Source: Pontibacillus sp. HMF3514
GTDB taxonomy: Bacteria > Bacillota > Bacilli > Bacillales > BH030062
Length of the DNA: 64,000 bases
NCBI RefSeq assembly: GCF_009858175.1
Contig: NZ_CP047393.1
Coordinates: 3,286,001 to 3,350,000 of the forward strand
Direction of reading: 5' to 3'
The notes under the pieces are model-generated. The model made no database searches and had not been told where the DNA came from. It was given only the letters and a program-made list of their open reading frames with translations. Every line of letters begins with the position of its first letter. Positions within the stretch are counted from its first letter, which is position 1. The position numbers were made by a program, and so were the translations under genes. Below are positions 51,980 through 61,688 of this stretch, in pieces.

Positions 51980-53281
51980 TTACCGTACGAGCATCCCCAT
52001 CTTCATGTAATTCCAAATGGTTTTGCCGTTGGATTCTTTTGTTTGCAGTAAAGATAGATGATCTAAGTTGATAGGTGTTAGGAATGTGCTTCCCTCTCGG
52101 AATTGACTTTCTTCTTCATCTGCAACCCATTGCCCTAGAGCTAAACCATCCGTAACTTGAACGAGGTCACCCATTATCATGCCAAGTTCGATAGGCTGAA
52201 TCACGGTTTCCCCTTTGTCAGTCATCGCCCAAACAAAGCGCTGTTTTTTAAATGGTAGTGGGTCTTCTTGATCTGTTGTTTGGTCATCTGTGTCTGATTC
52301 ATCTGTCGGATTATCCTCTTCTTTAGCAGGTTCTACTTCCTCAATTCGTTCTTGAATCCACGCAATCTCAACTGTTATGGCATTTTGCGCTTCATTCGTA
52401 ATGAAGGAAACGGTCGTATGGTAACCAGGATTGAGATCTTCTTTTAGATCTTCAACCTGAATTTCGTAAGGGTAGTAGCTTACCTCATCCTTTTCTTTTT
52501 CTGGGTACGTATCAATCGTATCTACGGTTCCCTTCCATGCATATTCCTGGTTCAACAATTCTCCGCGTGCTTTCATATCTGTTGTAATTTGCTGGTGAAC
52601 GCCTTCATCGACTAAACCTCTTATAACAAGATCCGATTGTTTAAGCGTAACGACGGGGTCTTGGAGAGATTGAGCTAAATTGGTGACCGTTCCTTCATAA
52701 GGGCTCGCAACCTGTACCACTTGATCTCTGCTCTCAAGATCACTTAATCGGTCCTCTAGTGCCGTGAGCTGCGCCTCTTTTTGTGCAATTTGAGATTCAA
52801 CTTTTGCTATGCGTTGTTGTTTGGCTACCTCTGCTTCAGCAAATGGTCGTTGATTCTCTTCTTCTGGATCTGGTTCCGGAACATCAATAAATTCAACACT
52901 TGTTAAGTAATCCTCTAAAGCAAGCAATTCCCCTTCTGTTTTGGCAATTTCCGTTTCCGTTTCAGCAATGCTCTTCTGATAGTCACGAACTACATATTCA
53001 TATAAAGGCGTCCCAGCTTCAACTGGCTGCCCCTCTTCTACTAAAAATCGTTGGAAAGATCCTAATTGCTCATCAAAATAGACGTGATTTTCAGTTGTTG
53101 CTTTCAATGTTCCTTCTGCTAACAGTTCGTTATATAGATCTTCTTCAAACGTTTGCTCCCATTTTTGTATGTAAGATTTTTGTTGGATGTTCGTTTCATC
53201 CAGCCAAACGAGAAACAAATTGACTATAGCAAAAGAAAGAATCAACAGGCTCATCAGCCATAGCTTTGTCTTTTTCTTCAT
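51980..53281 (-). CDS. HlyD/RND-adaptor-like membrane fusion protein
   Basis: 433 residues from the ATG at 53281 (GGGGAATCGAG upstream). One N-terminal membrane helix (LWLMSLLILSFAIVNLFLVW) anchors an extracytoplasmic part: lipoyl-like halves (EGQPVEAGTPLYEYV; ASPYEGTVTNLAQ) flanking a coiled coil (about 105-195, IAKVESQIAQKEAQLTALED), then beta-barrel regions, with an acidic insert (EEDNPTDESDTDDQTTDQED). Adaptors of this type work with ABC or MFS exporters, but no transporter ATPase is adjacent; only the membrane protein upstream is. Substrate unknown. Confidence 0.85.
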   Translation of the reverse strand: MKKKTKLWLMSLLILSFAIVNLFLVWLDETNIQQKSYIQKWEQTFEEDLYNELLAEGTLKATTENHVYFDEQLGSFQRFLVEEGQPVEAGTPLYEYVVRDYQKSIAETETEIAKTEGELLALEDYLTSVEFIDVPEPDPEEENQRPFAEAEVAKQQRIAKVESQIAQKEAQLTALEDRLSDLESRDQVVQVASPYEGTVTNLAQSLQDPVVTLKQSDLVIRGLVDEGVHQQITTDMKARGELLNQEYAWKGTVDTIDTYPEKEKDEVSYYPYEIQVEDLKEDLNPGYHTTVSFITNEAQNAITVEIAWIQERIEEVEPAKEEDNPTDESDTDDQTTDQEDPLPFKKQRFVWAMTDKGETVIQPIELGMIMGDLVQVTDGLALGQWVADEEESQFREGSTFLTPINLDHLSLLQTKESNGKTIWNYMKMGMLVR

Positions 53282-53323
53282 CTCGATTCCCCGCATTCTT
53301 TTACTCTTTATAAGGTATAGATT

Positions 53324-53983
53324 TTACAGTAATTGAAGGTCATATATGGCTAGGGTAGCTGCTACTGCCCAATAAGATATGTGAAGTAAGATCACTAACA
53401 TCCATGCCTTCCATTTAGCCATTTCAGAGAAGTCGGTGATTGCTTTCCATTGGAACCACATAATCCAAATTTGGAATATGGAAAACGCTCCAAAAAAGTA
53501 TATCCACCAATCGATTTGCGTTATGTAAGACGTAATAATCCCAAATGATAATGGGGAGACGTACCAATCAAGACCTATGTAATGAATGAAAAACACCCAT
53601 GTAAGACGTTCAATAAACATTACCAACAGCACATTCAGTTGCACAGTCACAAGTTTACGATATGGGATATCAGTGAATATCCAGAATACTAATGGTGTAA
53701 AAAATAGAATCGCTAGAGCTAAAAGAATTCCAAATATAGCCCGTCCTAATAGGAAGAAAAGCTTTAAGGACTCATATTCGGCAAAACTAAGCTCAGTAGC
53801 TATAACAGAAATCGGGTCCATACCAAGACCCTTCCATGCTAAAAATCCGAATAACAACATGGAAAAAACAAAAAACCACGCCACTCGTTTCCAGAGCCCG
53901 TGTAATTGTTCCGCTTCTCGAATCCTGAAAAGACTGTCCTCTCGTCTAAAAAATAACTTTGCTACTTGTACGTGGTACGACAT
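53324..53983 (-). CDS. Polytopic membrane protein, Yip1-like
   Basis: 219 residues with about five membrane helices (FFVFSMLLFGFLAWKGLG; AIFGILLALAILFFTPLVFW; IYFFGAFSIFQIWIMWFQW; WMLVILLHISYWAVAATLAI). The layout resembles the Yip1 domain family, but no firm motif was seen. It is followed 42 bp later by the HlyD-like gene, so the two are probably one operon and may form part of an export system lacking a visible ATPase. Function unknown. Confidence 0.75.
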   Translation of the reverse strand: MSYHVQVAKLFFRREDSLFRIREAEQLHGLWKRVAWFFVFSMLLFGFLAWKGLGMDPISVIATELSFAEYESLKLFFLLGRAIFGILLALAILFFTPLVFWIFTDIPYRKLVTVQLNVLLVMFIERLTWVFFIHYIGLDWYVSPLSFGIITSYITQIDWWIYFFGAFSIFQIWIMWFQWKAITDFSEMAKWKAWMLVILLHISYWAVAATLAIYDLQLL

Positions 53984-54196
53984 TTACTTCATCCTTTTAT
54001 GTAAATTTCCTAATAAATAGTTATAGCGTATATCATATAACCTAAAAGCACCTAAATTAAACTCCTTTTTCAAAAAATAGGCTGAAAAACTTATGTTGGA
54101 AAAGCTTTTACTTACCTCAAGTAATAAATATTTTCCCATGAATTCGGTGATGATAATAAACAGAGAACATTTGAGAAAACAACTTACAAATATCAT

Positions 54197-54227
54197 TTGA
54201 CATCATTCGGCAATAATTGCGTATAAT
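54197..54227 (+). promoter_or_regulatory. Promoter of the APC permease gene
   Basis: Perfect -35 TTGACA (54197-54202) and perfect -10 TATAAT (54222-54227), but with a 19-bp spacer, longer than the usual 17, which may make it weak or activator-dependent. The rest of 53984-54264 is AT-rich without further features. Confidence 0.6.
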
Positions 54228-54264
54228 GGGTAGGACTTAAAACATAGGAGGCTTATTTTAATTT

Positions 54265-55683
54265 ATGGGAAATCCACAGAGGAAAAAGTTAGAGAAAACC
54301 CTTAAACCCCATTGGGTCTGGGCCATCGCATTTGGTTCAGCTGTTGGTTGGGGCGCATTTGTACTTCCTACAGACTGGATGAGTGGTAAAGGACCATTGG
54401 CTGTTGTTATCGGGTTGATTTTAGGTGCCATACTAATGACGATCATTGGTGTAAGTTATGGTTTCCTAATCAAACACTTTCCTGTTTCCGGAGGAGAATT
54501 CGCTTATGCGTATATCGGTTTTGGACGAACCAATGCCTTTATAGCAGGGTGGTTCCTCACACTTGGTTATATTTGTATCGTAGCACTAAACGCTTCAGCA
54601 CTAGCGTTGCTCGGTAAATTCCTGTTCCCGTCAATCGTCAAAGTCGGTTATCTCTACACAGTTGCCGGATGGGATGTTTACCTTGGTGAAGTGCTCATTT
54701 CAACAATCGCTATTATCGTATTTGCTATCTTAAATATTCGTGGTGCAAGCTTTTCAGGTCGAACGCAGTTTATATTTACGATGGTTTTACTTGGTGGTAT
54801 TGCACTATTAGGAATTTCAGTATTTCTGAATGATTCAGCAACAGTTAGTAACATTCAGCCAGCTTTTGATCCTGGACAACCAGCAATCGCTTCTATTTTA
54901 GCGATATTAGCTATTGCTCCATGGGCTTATGTTGGGTTTGACAATATTCCACAAGCTGCAGAGGAATTTAATTTCCCTCCAGAAAAAGCATTCCGTTTAA
55001 TTGTGTATGCTTTAATCGCAGCAGGTGCAGCTTATTCAGCAATGATTTTGATTACAGCAAGCATTCAGCCTTGGCAAGAATTGATCCAACAAGTTCAAGC
55101 AACAAACTCTAGCTGGGGTACAGGAGATGCTATTGAAGGATTACTGGGACGTGCAGGTGTATTCGTCATTGCAATCGCACTAACGATGGGAATTTTCACA
55201 GGACTAAATGGTTTCTTTCTATCTTCTAGTCGTTTAATGTTCGCAATGGGACGTGCTCGCATCTTACCACAGATGTTCCACCGTATTCACCCACGCTTCA
55301 AGACACCATATGTAGGAATCATTTTCACAGCGTTATTAACAATGATTGCTCCATGGTTCGGTCGCGAAGCCTTAGGTTGGGTTGTAAGCATGTCTTCTGT
55401 TGGTGTAACAATCGCCTATTTCTATTGCTGTGCGACAGCGTTTAAGAAATTCTCAACACCAGGGAAGAAAACTCTATCCTTCTTAGGTATCCTGAGTGCA
55501 ATCGGCTTCTTCATCTTATTGATGTTCTGGCCGTTACAATCTTCCTTAACAGCACCTTCTTATATCGCATTAGGTGTTTGGGTACTTCTAGGGATCATTT
55601 TCTATATTGCTAAACAAAAAGATTATAATAAAATTCCAACGAAAGATCTTAACTACCTGATTCTTGAAAAAGAAGAGGTATAG
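54265..55683 (+). CDS. APC family amino acid permease
   Basis: 472 residues, about twelve membrane helices. The first helix carries WAIAFGSAVGWGAFVLPTDW, the G-x-G type substrate-binding bend of the family; helix 6 has APWAYVGFDNIPQAAEEF, also typical. Substrate cannot be read from the sequence. AGGAGG lies 13 bp before the ATG, a long spacing, but no better start is visible. It converges with the exopolysaccharide operon; a shared hairpin lies between. Confidence 0.9.
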   Translation: MGNPQRKKLEKTLKPHWVWAIAFGSAVGWGAFVLPTDWMSGKGPLAVVIGLILGAILMTIIGVSYGFLIKHFPVSGGEFAYAYIGFGRTNAFIAGWFLTLGYICIVALNASALALLGKFLFPSIVKVGYLYTVAGWDVYLGEVLISTIAIIVFAILNIRGASFSGRTQFIFTMVLLGGIALLGISVFLNDSATVSNIQPAFDPGQPAIASILAILAIAPWAYVGFDNIPQAAEEFNFPPEKAFRLIVYALIAAGAAYSAMILITASIQPWQELIQQVQATNSSWGTGDAIEGLLGRAGVFVIAIALTMGIFTGLNGFFLSSSRLMFAMGRARILPQMFHRIHPRFKTPYVGIIFTALLTMIAPWFGREALGWVVSMSSVGVTIAYFYCCATAFKKFSTPGKKTLSFLGILSAIGFFILLMFWPLQSSLTAPSYIALGVWVLLGIIFYIAKQKDYNKIPTKDLNYLILEKEEV

Positions 55684-55690
55684 ATATGCT

Positions 55691-55722
55691 AAAAACCAGC
55701 TCTTACATTAAGAGCTGGTTTT
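55691..55722. terminator. Bidirectional terminator
   Basis: Stem AACCAGCTCTTA / TAAGAGCTGGTT with a 3-base loop, A5 before and T5 after. Ends both the permease gene and the exopolysaccharide operon. Confidence 0.92.
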
Positions 55723-55735
55723 TATTTCATGCACC

Positions 55736-56419
55736 TTATGCTGCGTAGTCACCGTTGTAATGGACAAGGGATATATCCTTAACACCAGGTATGTCAGCAA
55801 TGTCATTTACAAAAGATGTGTTATCATCTTTTAATTTTAATTCAAGCGTTAACTCTGTAACCTCTTGTCTAACAACTTTTGATTTTATAGCATAATTCAT
55901 CTTCTTTAAACGCTGTTTAATTTCAAAATATGCTTCTATTTCATAATGGACAATCAACAAATATGTGTAAGGCTTGCTTCTCTTTCGTGAAAAAAGAAAC
56001 ACGACCCCACCAATGATTAAAGAACCAACCACAGCCACTTCAAAAATTTTCGCTCCTGAAGCTATTCCAACCGATATAGCCCAAAACATAAAAACAATAT
56101 CTAAAGGGTCTTTAATAGCTGTCCGAAAGCGAACTATACTTAAAGCACCGACCATTCCTAATGATAGAACGATATTTGTGCTAATTGTCATAATTATAAG
56201 AGAGGTGATCATCGTCATTAAGACGAGTGTCACATTAAAATTGTGACTATAAACAACACCATTAAAAGTCTTTCTATAAATCCAAAATATGAATAAACCT
56301 ATTAATAATGAAACGAATAACGTTACACATACACCAATAATTGATATGTTAGAGAACGCTTCAATGTTTAGGAAATTCTTTTTAAAAATATCGTTAAAAT
56401 TATAGGAGTCCTGCATCAT
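55736..56419 (-). CDS. DUF4956 membrane protein
   Basis: 227 residues; three or four membrane helices in the first 145 residues, then a soluble domain of about 80 residues with an ACT-like beta-alpha pattern (LLIVHYEIEAYFEIKQRLKK). The family block SLGMVGALSIVRFRTAIKD is present. DUF4956 genes are often found with VTC-domain and CotH genes, as here. The biochemical role is unknown. Last gene of the operon, 16 bp after the VTC gene. Confidence 0.9.
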   Translation of the reverse strand: MMQDSYNFNDIFKKNFLNIEAFSNISIIGVCVTLFVSLLIGLFIFWIYRKTFNGVVYSHNFNVTLVLMTMITSLIIMTISTNIVLSLGMVGALSIVRFRTAIKDPLDIVFMFWAISVGIASGAKIFEVAVVGSLIIGGVVFLFSRKRSKPYTYLLIVHYEIEAYFEIKQRLKKMNYAIKSKVVRQEVTELTLELKLKDDNTSFVNDIADIPGVKDISLVHYNGDYAA

Positions 56420-56435
56420 TCATCCCTCCTTTTTT

Positions 56436-57143
56436 CTAGAAATTTTGGAGTTGCATTTTCTTTTCACGACAAATGACGTACTTTGATATAGCTGAACGAT
56501 GATGTCGATCAAGTTGGAGAAGATGACGAATGATCGTTGGCAAGTATTCGTTATACTTCACTTCCATAATTAAAGTAGGAAAAGAAAGAGCTTCGACCGT
56601 AGCCAAATGAGGATTGAACAGATAATTGGGCTCTACATTTCCGCTGCATGTAGATAACCCTTTATCAAACGTTATCCGGACATCACTTTCTTTCCCAACA
56701 TATGCTTCTCGCATATAATCGACAATCAGACGAGGCGATAAATGTTCATTTCTTAAAAGAAAGTAAAAATCCTTCATTACCTTTTCATCGCGTTGATTTA
56801 AAAAACTGTAATCCCAAGACATAATCTTTTCATATTCTTCACGACTAAGGGAGGCAGACTCTTTCATGATGTATTCGCCAACTCGATTTTTACGTTCAAG
56901 CTTAATCACTTGATCACTACAGTTGTACACGCGAATTCGATACTTTTTACGCCTCAAAATCCCATAGTTCTTTTCATACAAGTCATTGTCATGCATGTTA
57001 TCGAAATACAGACTTCGGATGAGGTAACCACTATTATCATTTGAATGTGCATCTAATGATAATACAGCCCCTACCTTTTTCCTTAATATTTCATACTCAA
57101 ATTGATTAATATAAAATTTCAGTTCATGACGGAATTTTTTCAT
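56436..57143 (-). CDS. VTC-domain protein (polyphosphate polymerase-like)
   Basis: 235 residues, cytosolic. The fold is the tunnel-type VTC domain: RHELKFYINQFEYEILRKKV, YLIRSLYFDNMHDNDLYEKN, RRKKYRIRVYNCSDQVIKLE, RLIVDYMREAYVG and LIMEVKYNEYLP. The basic and acidic residues lining the tunnel in the yeast Vtc4 catalytic domain have counterparts here (RxKxRIR, KLERK, EVKYNE). It may make polyphosphate or bind a polyanion; its role beside exopolysaccharide genes is unknown. Overlaps cotH by four bases. Confidence 0.9.
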   Translation of the reverse strand: MKKFRHELKFYINQFEYEILRKKVGAVLSLDAHSNDNSGYLIRSLYFDNMHDNDLYEKNYGILRRKKYRIRVYNCSDQVIKLERKNRVGEYIMKESASLSREEYEKIMSWDYSFLNQRDEKVMKDFYFLLRNEHLSPRLIVDYMREAYVGKESDVRITFDKGLSTCSGNVEPNYLFNPHLATVEALSFPTLIMEVKYNEYLPTIIRHLLQLDRHHRSAISKYVICREKKMQLQNF

Positions 57144-58831
57144 TCTACCACCAACTCTTTTACACCCCAGAAAATCACACCATCCTTCTCCCGTAAATAA
57201 TTTTCAAAGGCAATTTGTTCATGTCCTTTATCATCCGTTGTGAGAACTCGATAGTAATACGTACCTGGAGTTAGATTTTCTACCTTTTCAGAAGTTCTTA
57301 TTAAATTTTCTGCACGATATACAACTTCATTAAAATTTGGATCCTTCCCAACCTCGAGTGTATAGGTTAAGTCATCTCCTTGTAAGTCATACGAGTGATC
57401 CCATGTAAATACATGTTCCCCCTTATCTGTTGCATTCGCATCTATAAAAAACGGGAGAGGATATTCAAGCAATTTATCAAATTTTTGTTTATTCTTTAGC
57501 GGATTATTAACTAATCTATAATACATCTCGTCAAAAGATCCTACACCTTCCTTTAAGTAATGGAGGTCTGGTGGACGTTTTACAAGTTTTGTTACACTCG
57601 GGTAATATACATCTAAAAATGCTTTTGTCTGTTGTGGCGTAATAATTTCCATTAGCTCATCTAGTTTACTTTGCAGAGCTATTACGTTCTCAGGATCTTT
57701 AAAAAAACGACGATGAAGCACTGATCCCCAGTAGCGTGATAATCCCATTTGCCATTCTGGGATTTGTCGAATTTCGTTACGATCATACCCCCAAGCCTTA
57801 TCATAATCCCAAGGGATAAAATACCATTTTGTAGAATTGACAGGACTATATAAATAATAGTTTGTTGACATGGTATCGACATTTCCAAATAATATATTCG
57901 TACCTATCCAAGTTAAATAATTGTCTTTATCAAAATGTTTCTCGAATACTTCACGAAAATCTAGCTTGTAGTTATTTACATCTTCTAGCATTGAGATTAA
58001 CTTGGCATGATCCTCACTTCCTTTTATCTCCATGATATTTTCAAAAGCTTCTACATCATAGCCTGGTTCATCTGCAAGTTGAATAACATTTGGTTTACGA
58101 TAAAATTCAAAATCACTTATTTTATAAAGGTGACCGTAGGGATTTAAACCATGAGAGCCTAAGTAGCTTTTATTCGCTTGTTCCACATGTGTATAGAGAC
58201 CGTAAGATTCAAACTGCTCTTTTCCCCTATCTTCAGTCAAATCTTTTACATGTAATTCCACAAATTGTGTTCTCAAGCTAGGGATATCTGGTAACCTTTC
58301 GAAGTAATCAAATGAAAGCTTATTCTTAACACGTGTCTCATCATCAAAATGTTTATTTAAATTGAGAGTATCTTGTCCCATCCATAGCTCTTTATCTTTA
58401 AATAACTTAATTTTATATGATTTTTGAACCTCACCCTTACTTGAGTTCCCTCTTATTTCAATGGTTGCATTAGGCATCTGACCGTCAATATTACGAACAG
58501 AGGCATCGGGACCATTTTCATTCCCTTCTTGAAAAAATACCTCTAGCTCTGGACTAGCCTCTTTATAACTTCTAGCTAAATACCAGTGATTTAAATCAAA
58601 AAAACTCAGATCATCTTTTTGTTCAGGAAAAATTGTCACGTAAACATGTGCAATTTCTCCATCTTTGTCATATTGATAGATTCGCGGATCTTCCTGGACT
58701 CCTAACTCTTCAAATTGTTCATTTGAAGGTTCTTCAGGAGAAGGGAGAGTTTCCTCTTCTTTCAACTCAGAGCATCCTGAAACCAGTAAAATCATAGCCC
58801 CTATTGTGATCCGAAAAAATCTCATATTCAT
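57140..58831 (-). CDS. CotH-family lipoprotein with fibronectin-like C-terminus
   Basis: 563 residues. A lipoprotein signal (GAMILLVSGCSEL, Cys at about 20) places it outside the membrane. The CotH domain runs about 70-440: ATIEIRGNSSKGEVQKSYKI, NKHFDDETRVKNKLSFDYF, and the kinase-like metal motif WYFIPWDYDKAWGYD. A fibronectin III-like domain follows (about 455-545, YYYRVLTTDDKGHEQ). CotH is a protein kinase-like enzyme of spore coats; here the context is exopolysaccharide export, so the substrate may be another surface protein or a polymer. GGGAGG precedes the ATG. Confidence 0.9.
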   Translation of the reverse strand: MNMRFFRITIGAMILLVSGCSELKEEETLPSPEEPSNEQFEELGVQEDPRIYQYDKDGEIAHVYVTIFPEQKDDLSFFDLNHWYLARSYKEASPELEVFFQEGNENGPDASVRNIDGQMPNATIEIRGNSSKGEVQKSYKIKLFKDKELWMGQDTLNLNKHFDDETRVKNKLSFDYFERLPDIPSLRTQFVELHVKDLTEDRGKEQFESYGLYTHVEQANKSYLGSHGLNPYGHLYKISDFEFYRKPNVIQLADEPGYDVEAFENIMEIKGSEDHAKLISMLEDVNNYKLDFREVFEKHFDKDNYLTWIGTNILFGNVDTMSTNYYLYSPVNSTKWYFIPWDYDKAWGYDRNEIRQIPEWQMGLSRYWGSVLHRRFFKDPENVIALQSKLDELMEIITPQQTKAFLDVYYPSVTKLVKRPPDLHYLKEGVGSFDEMYYRLVNNPLKNKQKFDKLLEYPLPFFIDANATDKGEHVFTWDHSYDLQGDDLTYTLEVGKDPNFNEVVYRAENLIRTSEKVENLTPGTYYYRVLTTDDKGHEQIAFENYLREKDGVIFWGVKELVVE

Positions 58832-58844
58832 ATTGTACCCTCCC

Positions 58845-60278
58845 TTAGCTATGATGTTTCAGCTTCTTAAGAAAGGCTTCTATTTTAGTCTCTTGTTCAA
58901 AATAAATGATGGGTTGTGTGCAATAAGTATTGTAATCAATGTTATTTAATATTCTCCTTAACAAATAGAAAGCTAAAGAAAACGCTAGAAATGAAGAGAT
59001 AAACATTGGAAAACCGTAAATATTATGAACGATCCCCACTCCCACTAGTGTAATAGAAGAAACAGAGAATAGGGCTAAACAAGAAAACGTAATCTTTTGA
59101 GCATCAAAATATAACATCATAATAACGATAGTGTTCATTAATATAAAAAATAAATTACCTAGCGTTAAAACAGTAAAGATATGAATTTGGTTTGGTGTCA
59201 TGCCAATCTCCGGAAAAAATTGAACTCCTATGGCTATTGAAGTTATGACCACAAATAATTGGATTTCAGCAATAAACGTTAACTCAAGTGAAACCACCTT
59301 AAAAAGTTTCTTCTTGGCATTCAGTATATCTTTAAGAGAGGCTCCATGAATTACACGATGATAATATAGTTTATGAGACTTATAGAAGTTTGTTTCAACC
59401 GAAACCATAAATAAAATCATTGATGGCAAAACCGTTAAGTAGGAAAAGAAAACAGGGACATCGTAGAAAGGGGCAATATAAAATGTATCCTTAATTACAA
59501 CTTGGTACTTAGTAAACCACACCATGATCAGATGACTATATAAACCTATTGTAAACAGATACCCTCCCCAGAAGAGATAAGGGTGCTTCTCTAGATATAT
59601 TAAAAAATGAAAATACAATTGATTGTTCACTGGAAAGTAATCGCGAATTGTCTTAGAAAATTGAAGTACCATAATAAAAAAACCTACATCTAAGCAAATA
59701 AAAATGGCAGTAGCTGTTTTAAACTTAAAAAGTATAACGCTAATCAAAATAAGAATGGTGGATATTAATACTCCAACTATGAAGCTGCGAACGATCTTAA
59801 TATAATCTTTCAAAGCTGAAACATACATAGCTTGAACCCATATGATAATAAGACAAATAAAAAACAAGAAACTAGAGAGCTTGAATGCAAAGTCTAGTGG
59901 TGAATCAAAATAAAAAATAAAAGCTACTACCCCACCAAGCATTACACAAATGCTAATAAGACCGTACATGGATGATAAAATGTATTCATTCTTATTTAAA
60001 TAGGTTTGATCCGCCACATATCGAGAAATTGAAAAGGTGAAGCCTCCAGTGATGATCTGAGAAAAGATAAATGCGTATTGAGAGGCACTCATAAATAATT
60101 CAATTTCTCCACTAGGAGCCCCAATCCATTTAAGCAGATAACGTGTTACCAAAATCATAATGATACAAAGAAACATAGGCCCGACGGTTACAATCGTCGA
60201 GTATCCATAAGCTTTAAAGTTCGAAAAAATGGTAGATGAGTTGAAAAGCTTTTTAAGTTCAAATCCAATCCCAGCCAA
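58845..60278 (-). CDS. pelG: PelG, exopolysaccharide transporter
   Basis: 477 residues, about twelve membrane helices, a Wzx/MATE-like protein. The start MAGIGFELKKLFNSSTIFSN is the PelG signature; later TGGFTFSISRYVADQ and FYKSHKLYYHRVIHGASLKD also match. The start codon is a TTG placed right after the pelF stop (TAATTG), with GGAGGGAG as ribosome site, so translation is coupled. PelG works with PelD, PelE and PelF to move Pel polysaccharide across the membrane. Confidence 0.93.
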   Translation of the reverse strand: MAGIGFELKKLFNSSTIFSNFKAYGYSTIVTVGPMFLCIIMILVTRYLLKWIGAPSGEIELFMSASQYAFIFSQIITGGFTFSISRYVADQTYLNKNEYILSSMYGLISICVMLGGVVAFIFYFDSPLDFAFKLSSFLFFICLIIIWVQAMYVSALKDYIKIVRSFIVGVLISTILILISVILFKFKTATAIFICLDVGFFIMVLQFSKTIRDYFPVNNQLYFHFLIYLEKHPYLFWGGYLFTIGLYSHLIMVWFTKYQVVIKDTFYIAPFYDVPVFFSYLTVLPSMILFMVSVETNFYKSHKLYYHRVIHGASLKDILNAKKKLFKVVSLELTFIAEIQLFVVITSIAIGVQFFPEIGMTPNQIHIFTVLTLGNLFFILMNTIVIMMLYFDAQKITFSCLALFSVSSITLVGVGIVHNIYGFPMFISSFLAFSLAFYLLRRILNNIDYNTYCTQPIIYFEQETKIEAFLKKLKHHS

Positions 60279-61688
60279 TTAACTCCCTCCATTTCGTTCA
60301 TATATGGCCCTATATTCATCCAAAAAGTGAGACTTCTGATAATAAGCTTTCACACGCTTCAAACCGTTTCTTCCCATGACTTCACGTAACTCAGGATCTT
60401 TTCCTAATTCAATAATCCCATCCGCTAGCTTTAAATAGTGCATAATGGGTACAACAACTCCCGCATGTCCTATTTCGTCATTTGGCCCTTCTATTAACTC
60501 TTTACACCCTCCAACATCCGTCGTTACAAAAGGTATCCCACTAGCCATTCCTTCTAAAATGGCGAGAGGTTGACCTTCACTTATACTCGATAAAACAAGT
60601 ATATCTATTTGTTTTAAATAATGATGAATATCTACTTTCCCAGTAAAATGGACATCTGTTAATTCTAAGGAATCAGCAAGTCGCAAACATTCTTCATAGT
60701 ACTCAGTATCTTCATGTATAGAGCCCATAATGAAAAATTTTGATTGTGGTAATGCTCTTTTAACAATTGCAAAACCTTGCAGCATCGTTTTAATATCTTT
60801 AATAGGCACAACACGAACGATCGCCCCAATGATCAGACCCTGTTTTTCTTTATTAAATTTATGAATGTCTTGATACCGTTCCAAATCAACTCCGTTTGGT
60901 ACTATAGCTAGTAAGCTTGGGGCACATCCAACCTCAATTTGAATTTCTTTATTCTTTTCAAAAAGCGTGATGACTTCATCGGCTAAGGAATAAGCACAAT
61001 TAGACATATTGTAAAAGTGTTGTATCCAAAATTCCTTTAAGTATCCTGGCATCCAACTCGCCTTAATAATCTCTTCTTCTCGCTCCCGAGTGTATATGCC
61101 ATGTTCCGTAATTATGAATGGTCGATTATATCGATACTTAGCTAAACTGCCTACAACACCCGCATACCCTGTTGAACAACTATGATACAAATCCGCATCA
61201 GGAATTGGGTGTTTAATGGTTAATAATAAAGGTAAAATCATAGAGCGTAACATCCAATATAAGTCGGTAAATGGATAGTGATCATAATAGTGGAGTGTGA
61301 CTTCTTTAAGAATATCTAAAAAGGTTCTACTCATCAGGAAGTTCACGACAGAATCGATTCGCCTACTTTTGAATAAATCAAAAATTACTTTCCAATCTGT
61401 TTTCTCATCAGTCAATAAAGATTGAACTGCTTGTTTTTCTTGGTCAGTCAATCGATAACCTTTCCCCCACGAACCATTTTTAAGATTTTTTATATTTAAA
61501 AAATGGCTTTCAACATAGAGGACATTATCAGGAATATAGCATTCAAAAGAGTCCTTTTCTTCAGCTTCAATAGCGTAAATGATAAATTGGTGCTCAGGAA
61601 AATTCGATATTAAGGTTTCCACCCAGGTTGAAACACCACCAGATTTATATGGATAGGACCCTTCCAAAATCAAACAAATTCTGGCCAT
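60279..61688 (-). CDS. pelF: PelF, exopolysaccharide glycosyltransferase
   Basis: 469 residues, cytosolic GT4-type (GT-B) glycosyltransferase. The start ARICLILEGSYPYKSGGVST is the PelF signature. TEHGIYTREREEEI is conserved; the donor-site motif SISEGQPLAILEGMASGIPF with E-x7-E is intact. PelF polymerises UDP-N-acetylhexosamines into Pel. The ATG overlaps the preceding stop by one base (TAATG) with GGAGGTGA upstream. Confidence 0.95.
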   Translation of the reverse strand: MARICLILEGSYPYKSGGVSTWVETLISNFPEHQFIIYAIEAEEKDSFECYIPDNVLYVESHFLNIKNLKNGSWGKGYRLTDQEKQAVQSLLTDEKTDWKVIFDLFKSRRIDSVVNFLMSRTFLDILKEVTLHYYDHYPFTDLYWMLRSMILPLLLTIKHPIPDADLYHSCSTGYAGVVGSLAKYRYNRPFIITEHGIYTREREEEIIKASWMPGYLKEFWIQHFYNMSNCAYSLADEVITLFEKNKEIQIEVGCAPSLLAIVPNGVDLERYQDIHKFNKEKQGLIIGAIVRVVPIKDIKTMLQGFAIVKRALPQSKFFIMGSIHEDTEYYEECLRLADSLELTDVHFTGKVDIHHYLKQIDILVLSSISEGQPLAILEGMASGIPFVTTDVGGCKELIEGPNDEIGHAGVVVPIMHYLKLADGIIELGKDPELREVMGRNGLKRVKAYYQKSHFLDEYRAIYERNGGS

